Assembly (NCBI GenBank): GCA_905236835.1
Contig: CAJOQY010000238.1
Coordinates: 1 to 7,782 of the forward strand
Length of the DNA stretch: 7,782 bases
DNA from: an uncultured Oscillibacter sp.
Lineage (GTDB): Bacteria; Bacillota; Clostridia; Oscillospirales; Oscillospiraceae
Direction of reading: 5' to 3'
Shown here: positions 1-5,465 of the stretch, in pieces
Layout: each line of letters opens with the position of its first letter
Position numbering within the stretch: the stretch's first letter is position 1
The notes under the pieces: generated by a model
Seen by the model: only the letters and a program-made list of their open reading frames with translations
Database searches by the model: none
What the model was told of the DNA's origin: nothing
Position numbers and translations under genes: made by a program

Positions 1-1205
1 ACGCGTCCGCTGGAAACGGCGCTGGTTTCGTCGCCCATGACCGCCACGGCCTTGACCGTCGTGGTTTCATAGATTTCGATTCCGGGCGTCGTCGTTGAAT
101 CGCTTTCGGATCCGTCTGTGGGATATTCCATCGTACCGGGCTGACCGGGGGAGGGGACGGAGCCGTCCAGCGTGTAATAAATCGTCGCTTTCGTCACGCC
201 GGCGGAATAATTGGTATAAGATGAATCGTTATTATTTTTCCGCGTAAAGCGGACGATTTTTCCGCCCTGTACAGCTTCGATATTAATGCGGGGGGCCATC
301 AGATTCGGCAGATCCTCCGGCATGGGCGTTCCTGTCGGCGGGCTGACTGTAACGAGAAACTCGGACGATTTGCCGCCGTAAGAGATTGTCACGGTCTGTA
401 CGCCCAGTTGATTGGGATTGTAGCCTGTGGCGACGAAATTATCCGCGCCAAGGGTTTCCCGCCGGTTTTTGCCGGTCGCCGGGTCGGCGGTATTGTAATA
501 TACCATGACTTGCATACCCGACAGATCCAGTTGTTCGCCTTGTGTATAATAGCGTTTCGGTTTGATCATGATAAAAAATCCGACTACGCGTTCTTCCGCC
601 TGTACCGTGATGGGGAAACTTCCCTCCGCGCCGTCGAAAGTGACAGTGACTTCCGTTTCACCCGCTTTGGACGTATCCGCGGCGGAAAGGAAATAGCCTT
701 CCGTGATTTCTTCTTCCGATCCGTCCTCATAGACCGCGTAGACGGTCAGGGCCGCCAGATCCTCCGGGGAGAGCGCGCCGCCCTGTTTGACGATGATGTC
801 ATAATTTTCTTTGATCGCAATCCGCAGACTGACGGGGGAAGCGGCGGCCAGCGACGCGTCAGCCGCCGCGAGACGGGCGGGCGGTTCCGCCGCGACAGAA
901 GTTCCGGTCATTTCCCCGGCGTCTGATACGGGAATCAAATCCGCCGCCGTTGATTCCGCCGCCGCCGCGTCCGGCGATTCCGCGTCCGGCGCGGGGAGTT
1001 CCGATTCCACCGGGGGAAGCATGGCCTCTTCCTCCGGGGGAAGCGCGCTTTCCGGGGCAATCCCGCCGACCGCCCACGCCGGTCCCGGGAATATCGCGGC
1101 TGTCATGACGAAGGCAAGCAGGACGCTCAAAATTTTTCTGACGCCTTTCCGCGCCGCGTTCCGGGTCATACGATTGATATGATTTTTACAATTCATTTTT
1201 TTCAT
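1..1205 (-). CDS. Secreted surface protein with Ig-like and chitobiase-type C-terminal domains (C-terminus beyond window)
   Basis: This is an open frame of 401 codons that runs off the left edge. It starts at the ATG at 1203-1205, preceded by an AAAGGGTGAT ribosome site about 7 bases upstream. Residues 1-45 form a long Gram-positive signal peptide: a basic N-region, the hydrophobic stretch ILSVLLAFVMTAAIF (25-39) and a probable cleavage after AWA (43-45). Residues 46-124 are a low-complexity Ala/Pro/Glu linker with repeated LPP-E segments. Residues about 125-203 resemble a bacterial Ig-like domain. Residues about 207-288 match the group 3 Ig-like pattern closely (YYTQGEQLDLSGMQV, then GVQTVTISYGGKSSEFLVTV). 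Residues about 305-400 match the chitobiase/beta-hexosaminidase C-terminal domain (ATIYYTLDGSVPS, then TTTVKAVAV). Such modules are spacers and binding domains of exported proteins; any catalytic or anchoring part must lie beyond the window, so the overall function cannot be given. The domain calls rest on recognised sequence patterns, not a search. Confidence 0.85.
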   Translation of the reverse strand, partial: MKKMNCKNHINRMTRNAARKGVRKILSVLLAFVMTAAIFPGPAWAVGGIAPESALPPEEEAMLPPVESELPAPDAESPDAAAAESTAADLIPVSDAGEMTGTSVAAEPPARLAAADASLAAASPVSLRIAIKENYDIIVKQGGALSPEDLAALTVYAVYEDGSEEEITEGYFLSAADTSKAGETEVTVTFDGAEGSFPITVQAEERVVGFFIMIKPKRYYTQGEQLDLSGMQVMVYYNTADPATGKNRRETLGADNFVATGYNPNQLGVQTVTISYGGKSSEFLVTVSPPTGTPMPEDLPNLMAPRINIEAVQGGKIVRFTRKNNNDSSYTNYSAGVTKATIYYTLDGSVPSPGQPGTMEYPTDGSESDSTTTPGIEIYETTTVKAVAVMGDETSAVSSGR

Positions 1206-1255
1206 ATGTATGATCACCCTTTCCTTTTATCCGCTTGTTTTTGATTGCCGCCGAT

Positions 1256-1308
1256 CCGTAAAAAACGGTATCCCGCCGCCTTTACGCGAGAGCGGTTTTT
1301 CAAAACCG
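1256..1308 (-). promoter_or_regulatory. Two hairpins in the predicted 5' leader of the surface protein mRNA
   Basis: The predicted leader can form two local hairpins. The first has 7-base arms CGGTTTT/AAAACCG (1293-1299 with 1302-1308), with a loop so short that the stem must open somewhat. The second pairs CCGT (1256-1259) with ACGG (1265-1268). Minus-strand ACGGT near the first stem could instead pair with ACCGT in the second, so alternative folds are possible. No known riboswitch class was recognised. These could also simply be operator dyads. Confidence 0.25.
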
Positions 1309-1323
1309 TATAATGTTATTTTT

Positions 1324-1352
1324 ATTATACTTTATTTTTTATGGAAACGCAA
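1324..1352 (-). promoter_or_regulatory. Probable sigma-A-type promoter of the surface protein gene
   Basis: On the minus strand a perfect TATAAT (1324-1329) lies 17 bases downstream of TTGCGT (1347-1352), which matches only the TTG half of a -35 box. The spacing is ideal and the -10 is perfect, so the -35 may depend on an activator. Transcription starting near 1317 would give a leader of about 110 bases before the ATG at 1205. Confidence 0.5.
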
Positions 1353-1387
1353 GGGAAATTTTCCTGATTTAGGCGCGCGGACGTAAA

Positions 1388-1414
1388 TGTAACAGAATTG
1401 TAATAAAACTGTAA
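1388..1414 (-). promoter_or_regulatory. Three TTACA direct repeats at exact 11-base spacing (Pho-box-like)
   Basis: On the minus strand TTACA occurs at 1410-1414, 1399-1403 and 1388-1392, each copy exactly 11 bases from the next. Two copies read TGTTACA and one reads TATTACA. Direct repeats of a T-rich heptamer with an 11-base period are the known layout of PhoB/PhoP sites (TTAACA-type in Bacillus, CTGTCAT in enteric bacteria). The group ends about 35 bases upstream of the candidate -35 box of the surface protein gene. The repeat is seen directly; assignment to PhoP is inference, and another response regulator of the OmpR class would bind in the same way. Confidence 0.45.
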
Positions 1415-1581
1415 CAAAAATTTCATGATAATTTTAAAATAATATATTTTGCGATTATATATTTAATAATTTTTTATCATAAATCCGTGATTTTTCCTGA
1501 TTGCGCCGCGTCCGCGGCTTGAGTATCGCCGTTGGGGGTGATATAATATCAGCGTTCCCGGCGGATACGCGGGCGCGGGTC

Positions 1582-1720
1582 CATACAGGCGTATACAGCG
1601 CATGCAGACGCATACAGGCGCATGCAAACGCATGCAAACGCATGCAAACGCATGCAAGTGCATGCAAACGCATACAGGCGTATGCACCGCATACGGGTGC
1701 AATACAGGCGTATGCAAATT
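1582..1720. repeat. Decamer tandem repeat array, about 14 units, consensus YATRCRRRYG
   Basis: Units abut without spacers. CATGCAAACG is perfect three times in a row at 1621-1650 and once more at 1661-1670. Variants are CATACAGGCG (1582, 1611, 1671), CATGCAGACG (1601), CATGCAAGTG (1651) and CATACGGGTG (1690). Units at 1592 and 1681 are 9 bases long and the one at 1700 is 11. Differences among the full 10-base units are transitions, apart from the decayed last unit. As a result each 10-mer keeps the same alternation of pyrimidine and purine with one break, at position 7. The core GCATGC is itself a palindrome. The array is not a CRISPR, because there are no spacers. Confidence 0.9.
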
Positions 1721-1738
1721 ATACGGCTGTATGCCATA

Positions 1739-1834
1739 TTCAGATACAGATTCAAATACAAACTCAAATTCAAATTCAAATTCAAATACATATTCAAAAG
1801 CAGACGCAGAATCAGTGTCAGTGTGAGTATCAGA
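1739..1834. repeat. Hexamer tandem repeat array, 16 units, core TTCAAA
   Basis: Starting at 1739 the sequence can be cut into 16 consecutive hexamers that mostly fit NNCARA: TTCAGA, TACAGA, TTCAAA, TACAAA, CTCAAA, three TTCAAA copies (1769-1786), TACATA, TTCAAA, then increasingly diverged units such as AGCAGA, CGCAGA, ATCAGT and GTCAGT. The centre is cleanest and the ends decay, as expected of a microsatellite that grew by slippage. It follows the decamer array after about 18 bases of transition sequence. Read as protein it gives only dipeptide runs (IQIQ on one strand, FEFE on the other), which argues against coding. Confidence 0.85.
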
Positions 1835-1913
1835 ATACGCGAACGGGATTTCGCGCCGCCGCCAGTCCGCACACACACTCTGACCGCCTTGTTCGATCAA
1901 GTAAAAGAGGACA

Positions 1914-1951
1914 GGGAACGCGATGCGGGACGTTTTCTCCGTCGCGTTCCC
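1914..1951 (-). terminator. Hairpin terminator downstream of rubrerythrin
   Basis: A perfect 10-base inverted repeat, GGGAACGCGA (1914-1923) and TCGCGTTCCC (1942-1951), encloses an 18-base loop that can itself pair partly. On the minus strand it begins about 25 bases after the rubrerythrin stop and is followed by TGTCCTCTTTTAC, which is only moderately T-rich. On the plus strand no T-run follows. Intrinsic termination of the rubrerythrin transcript is the best reading; with such a weak U-tract it may be leaky or act mainly in 3' end protection. Confidence 0.55.
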
Positions 1952-1976
1952 CCGGAAGCGGATATAATTCAAATCA

Positions 1977-2597
1977 TCACGCGGTCAGAATGCCGGCGCC
2001 GCCGTAAGGAGCCATATCCAGCCGGATAAAAAATCCCTGATTGTGCGAACATACCGGACAATTTTCCGGCGCCCGCGCGCCATAATGAATATGGCCGCAG
2101 TTCAGACACAGCCAGCCGCATTGCGGATTCTCATCACAGGCAAATAATTTCCCCTGTTCCAATAAATCCCGATACGCTTGAAAGCGATTCCCGTGCGCCT
2201 GTTCAATCTTGGAAATCATCTCAAATGACCGGGCGATCTCCGGAAAGCCCTCCTGACGGGCGATTTCGGCGAATTCCGGATAGATCAAATCAAATTCCTC
2301 CATTTCATGATCCCGCGACGCGCGCAGAAGTTCGCGTATATCGTCTGTGATTGTGACGGGATAATCCGCTTGAATGGGAATTTTCCCGCCGTTGAGAGCG
2401 TTTAAATAATTATAAAAAATCTCGGCGTGTTCCTTTTCCTGATTGGCGGTAAACGTGAAAATCATGTCCAATACATGGAGATTCCGCGTCCGGCACAGTT
2501 CGGCGGCGAACGTGTAACGATTGCGCGCCTCGCTTTCCCCGGCGAACGCGCGCATTAAATTGCGCGCCGTCCGGCTGTCCTGAAATGCCGCGGGCAT
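1977..2597 (-). CDS. rbr: Rubrerythrin (diiron peroxidase with rubredoxin domain)
   Basis: This 206-residue cytoplasmic protein belongs to the family that reduces hydrogen peroxide to water in anaerobes, using electrons passed through its rubredoxin domain from NADH-linked partners. The N-terminal four-helix diiron domain (about 1-145) shows the expected ligands: E21 in AFAGESEARNRY, E54 and H57 in NQEKEHAE, E98 and E101 ahead of YPEFAEIA, and E132 and H135 in IEQAH. The C-terminal rubredoxin domain (about 158-195) has C164-x-x-C167 and C180-x-x-C183 in WLCLNCGHIHYGARAPENCPVC. Two extra cysteines (C154, C160) lie just before it. About ten residues at the C-terminus exceed the usual length. 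The ATG is fixed by AGGAGG at 2606-2611, 8 bases upstream. It follows the esterase gene by 85 bases on the same strand, and that gap holds paired dyads. Its role is probably oxygen and peroxide protection, unconnected with the sugar genes. Confidence 0.95.
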   Translation of the reverse strand: MPAAFQDSRTARNLMRAFAGESEARNRYTFAAELCRTRNLHVLDMIFTFTANQEKEHAEIFYNYLNALNGGKIPIQADYPVTITDDIRELLRASRDHEMEEFDLIYPEFAEIARQEGFPEIARSFEMISKIEQAHGNRFQAYRDLLEQGKLFACDENPQCGWLCLNCGHIHYGARAPENCPVCSHNQGFFIRLDMAPYGGAGILTA

Positions 2598-2619
2598 GGG
2601 AAATCCCTCCTGTCATATC

Positions 2620-2656
2620 AAATAAAATCCGGATATAAATAAAATCCGGATTTTAT
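2620..2656 (-). promoter_or_regulatory. Paired operator-like dyads ahead of rubrerythrin
   Basis: AAATAAAATCCGGAT occurs twice (2620-2634 and 2637-2651), 17 bases apart. The second copy is part of a perfect 18-base palindrome, ATAAAATCCGGATTTTAT (2639-2656); the first keeps the 8-base dyad ATCCGGAT (2627-2634). They lie 9 to 45 bases upstream of the rubrerythrin ribosome site, where a repressor would act. The sequence does not match the PerR box. The same dyad as RNA would be a weak AU hairpin with a CCGG loop, so a terminator for the esterase gene is less likely. I could not assign a convincing -35/-10 pair in this gap. Confidence 0.45.
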
Positions 2657-2682
2657 AAATACCATTCCCCGTCCGCCTGATT

Positions 2683-3738
2683 TTATGCAAGGGCCTCGTC
2701 AAGAAAAGATTTCAACTCGCTCAGTAATCGCTCGGAATATAACGGATCGCTCGCGTGTCCCATGCCGGGAATCAAATGATATTTCACCGCGTCCGGACTG
2801 ATTTTCTCCGACAGGATTTTCGATAATCTCTCGGAATGCAAATAGGGAACCGTAATATCACAGTCGCCGTGGACAATCCAGACGGATAAGCCGGACAAAT
2901 CATTTTGATTAATATAATTATACGGGTCAAAATAATTTAACTCTTCCGGCGTCATGTCGGATATATTTTTCCGAAGCCAGAACGATTCCGGATTTTCGTA
3001 TCCCCGCAAAACATCCCCTGACGCCCATGAATTCGCAATATCAATGACAATCTCCGGGATTTTCAGCGTTTTCCAGTCCTGATCCGTCCCTGTGCCGTCA
3101 ATATGCCCGTAATAATCGACCAGAACATTTACGCGGGCGGATATAATATTCTCATCCTGTCCGATAAATTTTACGTCCGTAAACTCGTCGTCGTTCGTCA
3201 CGGCGCACATGACCGCCAGATAACCCCCGGCGGATTCGCCCCAAATCGCGATTTGATCGGCGTTATATCCGTACTCGTCCGCGTGGGCGCGCAGAAATCT
3301 CACAGCCGCTTTGCAGTCGGACAATCCCGCCGGGAACGCCGCCTCTTGCGCCAATCTGTAATTAATACTCGCGCAGGCGTAATTCCGATCCCGGAAATAA
3401 TCATACATAAATCTTGCCTGTCTGGTTTGGGAATCCCCCGCGATAAACCCGCCGCCGTGAATCAATACAAACAAATCCGGCTTTTTATTGAAATTATTAT
3501 TTATTTCCGGGACGTATAAATCCAAATATTGACTTTCGGAATCCTCCGCGTAATATAATTTCTCATAAACCGCGCCGCCGGTCCAGATATGATCATCCCG
3601 CGAAGGATAAACCGGGACCGTCAGATTTTTCCATACCGCGTAAGCCGCCTGACGCCAGACGGCGGTCAGAGCCGCCGTCAGCAATATCAAGACAAATAAC
3701 GCGATGATTATTATTTTTACAACAGGAATTTTTCTCAT
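2683..3738 (-). CDS. Membrane-anchored alpha/beta-hydrolase esterase
   Basis: This 351-residue protein has a single N-terminal hydrophobic segment (about 6-28, preceded by MRK) without a clear cleavage site, so it is probably a membrane anchor with the enzyme outside. The rest is an alpha/beta-hydrolase of the BD-FAE/HSL-like esterase group. It has the oxyanion motif HGGGF (94-98), the nucleophile elbow GESAGG (167-172, Ser169), a likely catalytic Asp294 in HGDCDITVP, and His328 in PGMGHAS. The spacing is complete, so it should be active. Family members hydrolyse short acyl esters, including acetyl or feruloyl groups on plant polysaccharides; the substrate here is not shown. The gene starts 65 bases after the symporter gene, which supports a role in glycan de-esterification. 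The ribosome site is modest: AGGA at 3748-3751 is 9 bases from the ATG, while GAGGA at 3740-3744 is too close to serve. Confidence 0.88.
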   Translation of the reverse strand: MRKIPVVKIIIIALFVLILLTAALTAVWRQAAYAVWKNLTVPVYPSRDDHIWTGGAVYEKLYYAEDSESQYLDLYVPEINNNFNKKPDLFVLIHGGGFIAGDSQTRQARFMYDYFRDRNYACASINYRLAQEAAFPAGLSDCKAAVRFLRAHADEYGYNADQIAIWGESAGGYLAVMCAVTNDDEFTDVKFIGQDENIISARVNVLVDYYGHIDGTGTDQDWKTLKIPEIVIDIANSWASGDVLRGYENPESFWLRKNISDMTPEELNYFDPYNYINQNDLSGLSVWIVHGDCDITVPYLHSERLSKILSEKISPDAVKYHLIPGMGHASDPLYSERLLSELKSFLDEALA

Positions 3739-3752
3739 GTCCTCGCGTCCTG

Positions 3753-3784
3753 AATATTATTTATTTTTAATATTATTTATTTTT
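3753..3784. repeat. Perfect 16-base tandem duplication between symporter and esterase genes
   Basis: AATATTATTTATTTTT is present twice head to tail (3753-3768 and 3769-3784). It is wholly A+T and fills half of the 65-base gap. On the minus strand this gives A-rich leader RNA (AAAAATAAATAATATT twice) just ahead of the weak esterase ribosome site, so it may keep that site unpaired or act as an upstream AT-rich element. No -35 box was recognised. Confidence 0.85.
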
Positions 3785-3803
3785 ATTATTCATCACTTTC
3801 CAA

Positions 3804-5348
3804 TCAAAGCGCTTTCTGACGTTCCATGATCGTTTTCTGATCGTCCGCGACGTATTTCTCAACGTCCATACGCCATAATAAAATAATCGAAATCAAGAAC
3901 GAAATCACATCAACGCCCAAATACGCGAACGCCAAAACCGCTTCCGTGCCGCCTAACTGACGATAGATAATCCCGCCGGTCCACGTTTCGAGATTTTCTA
4001 TTAAACTCACCGTCTCCGGATCGACGGCGTAGCCGACATTGAGATAGCCCGAAAACGTCAGCATGGCATTAATAATCCCCATGCCGAGGCCGCTCAGGCC
4101 AACCATGACGGAACTATACAACGACATTGTGAAACCGTCGCTCCGGAAACCGTTTTTCGCCTCCAAATGATCCAAAATATCCGAAATCAACGCCAACATG
4201 ACATATTGCGCCGGGATAATGCCAATGCCTTTCAAGACCACCGCGGACACGACAACCGGAAAGCTGTTCACATTCACAAACGCGATCAGCCCGCCCACAA
4301 GCGCGAATATCAGGCCGATCACGATAGCTCTCTTTTTGCCCAGTTTATTCGCCAGCGGCCACGCGATGAACATTCCGACCGCCGCCGGAAGTCCGCCGAC
4401 AAGCCCGAGCGTGGACATGAAAGCGGCGGACGCGTTCTCCGGATTGGGCGAATTAATCACGGAATCAAACATCCAGCGGGTATAAAAACTCATCGAACTG
4501 TTTTTGCAAAGCTGTCCGAACTGGAAGATTAAAATAAATAAAATCACCAGCCACCAATATCGATCTCCCGTACAGGCCTGAATATGCTTTGACATGGGAA
4601 TTTTTTCCGCTTTTACATTTAAACGCGAACTCTCTTCCGTGATCCGTTCTCTTGTATAGAAATATTCCGCGACAATTCCGGCGGCGGATAATAACGCGAA
4701 CGCGACGGATAAAATCCGCCAGTTGCGATAACTCGCCGCAATATCCAGCCCGTTCGCGCCGGAGACGAACATAAACGGCTGCAGCAAAATCGGCGCTAAG
4801 ATACTCGCCCCCACGCCGGCGGCGGCGACGGTGGACGCGTTCGAGAGAGTCGCCAATAATCCGCGCTGATTCGCGTCGCGCGTCGACAGCGACACAAGCG
4901 AACTGTGCGCCGTATAATAACACGGATACGCCAGCGCGTAATATAAATTATAACTAACCGCGATCCAAATCATTTGAATCCCGGGATTGGCCCCCGTAGG
5001 CGTCATAAACATGAGTAAAATCGCGACCGCCACCAGCGGAACGGATAGTAACAAATATGGCCGCGCTTTCCCGGCGGTTGTCCGCGTGTTATCTATCCAT
5101 TGGCCAACCATTAAATTTCCGAGAATCACGACAAACGATGAAAGCATCGGCAGAAGCGCCGCGAATACGCCGAATTTTGTCCAGCCTAATACATCCACAT
5201 AATAACGATTCAAATACGACGCGAAAATCGCGTTCGCGATCATGGCGCAGAACGGCGCGGCCAGATAGCCGAATAACATCTCCTGTATCTTCACATCGGA
5301 AGATTTTATCCGCGTCGGCGGCAGGAATTTTTCAAATTTCCGATTCAT
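3804..5348 (-). CDS. GPH/MelB-family sugar:cation symporter
   Basis: This 514-residue integral membrane protein, with about 12 hydrophobic segments, belongs to the glycoside-pentoside-hexuronide:cation symporter family of the major facilitator superfamily. The family imports mono- and oligosaccharides or glycosides with Na+ or H+. Family marks seen are GQWIDNTRTTAGKARPY (82-98; Asp86 corresponds to the conserved acidic residue, followed by the G-K-x-R-P motif), SLSTRDANQRG (153-163) in the loop that usually reads T-x-D-x-x-x-R, and DILDHLEAKNGFRSDG (390-405) in the C-terminal half. It is somewhat longer than the usual 450-490 residues, with additional loop sequence near 190-210 and 440-465. 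AAAGGAG at 5357-5363 lies 8 bases from the ATG, which fixes the start. It lies between a GH2 gene and an esterase gene in one direction, so the imported substrate is probably the glycoside that the GH2 enzyme cleaves. The specific sugar cannot be read from the sequence. Confidence 0.93.
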   Translation of the reverse strand: MNRKFEKFLPPTRIKSSDVKIQEMLFGYLAAPFCAMIANAIFASYLNRYYVDVLGWTKFGVFAALLPMLSSFVVILGNLMVGQWIDNTRTTAGKARPYLLLSVPLVAVAILLMFMTPTGANPGIQMIWIAVSYNLYYALAYPCYYTAHSSLVSLSTRDANQRGLLATLSNASTVAAAGVGASILAPILLQPFMFVSGANGLDIAASYRNWRILSVAFALLSAAGIVAEYFYTRERITEESSRLNVKAEKIPMSKHIQACTGDRYWWLVILFILIFQFGQLCKNSSMSFYTRWMFDSVINSPNPENASAAFMSTLGLVGGLPAAVGMFIAWPLANKLGKKRAIVIGLIFALVGGLIAFVNVNSFPVVVSAVVLKGIGIIPAQYVMLALISDILDHLEAKNGFRSDGFTMSLYSSVMVGLSGLGMGIINAMLTFSGYLNVGYAVDPETVSLIENLETWTGGIIYRQLGGTEAVLAFAYLGVDVISFLISIILLWRMDVEKYVADDQKTIMERQKAL

Positions 5349-5363
5349 TTATCAAACTCCTTT

Positions 5364-5465
5364 GTTATTTCATCCGTTATCTCATCCGTCATTTCGCCTG
5401 TTATTTCATCCGTTATCTCATCCGTTATTTCGCCTGTTATTTCATATTTCATCCGTTATTTCGCC
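5364..5465. repeat. 12-base tandem repeat array spanning the GH2 stop codon and symporter leader
   Basis: Plus-strand units are GTTATTTCATCC (5364), GTTATCTCATCC (5376), GTCATTTCGCCT (5388), GTTATTTCATCC (5400), GTTATCTCATCC (5412), GTTATTTCGCCT (5424), a 19-base unit with a 7-base internal duplication (5436-5454), and a partial GTTATTTCGCC (5455-5465). Units 1-3 and 4-6 form a higher-order 36-base repeat with one difference. The last unit includes the end of the GH2 reading frame (stop at 5456-5458), so the array looks like an expansion of the 3' end of that gene. On the minus strand five units contain ATG AAA TAA or ATG AGA TAA. Confidence 0.92.

Larger units (their letters stand above)
1206..1976. 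other. Gene-free stretch of 771 bases between surface protein and rubrerythrin genes
   Basis: From left to right it holds the leader and promoter of the surface protein gene (1206-1352), the 11-base-period TTACA repeats (1388-1414), a very AT-rich segment (about 1400-1490) with a weak AATATAT/ATATATT hairpin (1441-1447 with 1457-1463), a decamer repeat array (1582-1720), a hexamer repeat array (1739-1834), and the rubrerythrin terminator hairpin (1914-1951). Several frames are open across the repeats on both strands, but none has a ribosome site or a non-repetitive protein pattern, so I call no gene here. Confidence 0.7.

Noticed and set aside
408..1182. Plus-strand open frames within the surface protein gene (408-926, 811-1182).
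   Set aside because: They are antisense to a gene with a signal peptide and recognisable domains, and give Arg/Ser/Ala-rich peptides typical of GC-rich antisense frames.
1360..1502. The short direct repeat TTTTCCTGATT near 1360 and 1492.
   Set aside because: Only 11 bases in AT-rich DNA, with similar matches elsewhere (near 2436); not enough to claim an attachment site.
1582..1834. CRISPR array or plasmid iterons.
   Set aside because: Units abut without unique spacers and are only 10 or 6 bases long. There is no cas gene, replication gene or DnaA-box cluster nearby.
1463..2029. Several overlapping open frames across the 10-base and 6-base repeats on both strands (for example minus 1463-1972 and plus 1501-2007, 1622-2029).
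   Set aside because: The repeat units contain no stop in most frames, so open frames arise automatically. None has a Shine-Dalgarno site, the predicted peptides are repeats of the DNA period, and the minus-strand one starts at a TTG and crosses the rubrerythrin terminator.
2639..2656. Intrinsic terminator for the esterase gene.
   Set aside because: The stem is all A-U with a CCGG loop and is followed by only a short U stretch. Its duplication ahead of rubrerythrin fits an operator better.
3103..5202. Plus-strand frames 3103-3519, 4167-4532, 4198-4485 and 4987-5202, and the minus-strand frame 4465-4923.
   Set aside because: They overlap the esterase and symporter genes, which have clear family motifs, and show no ribosome site or family pattern of their own.
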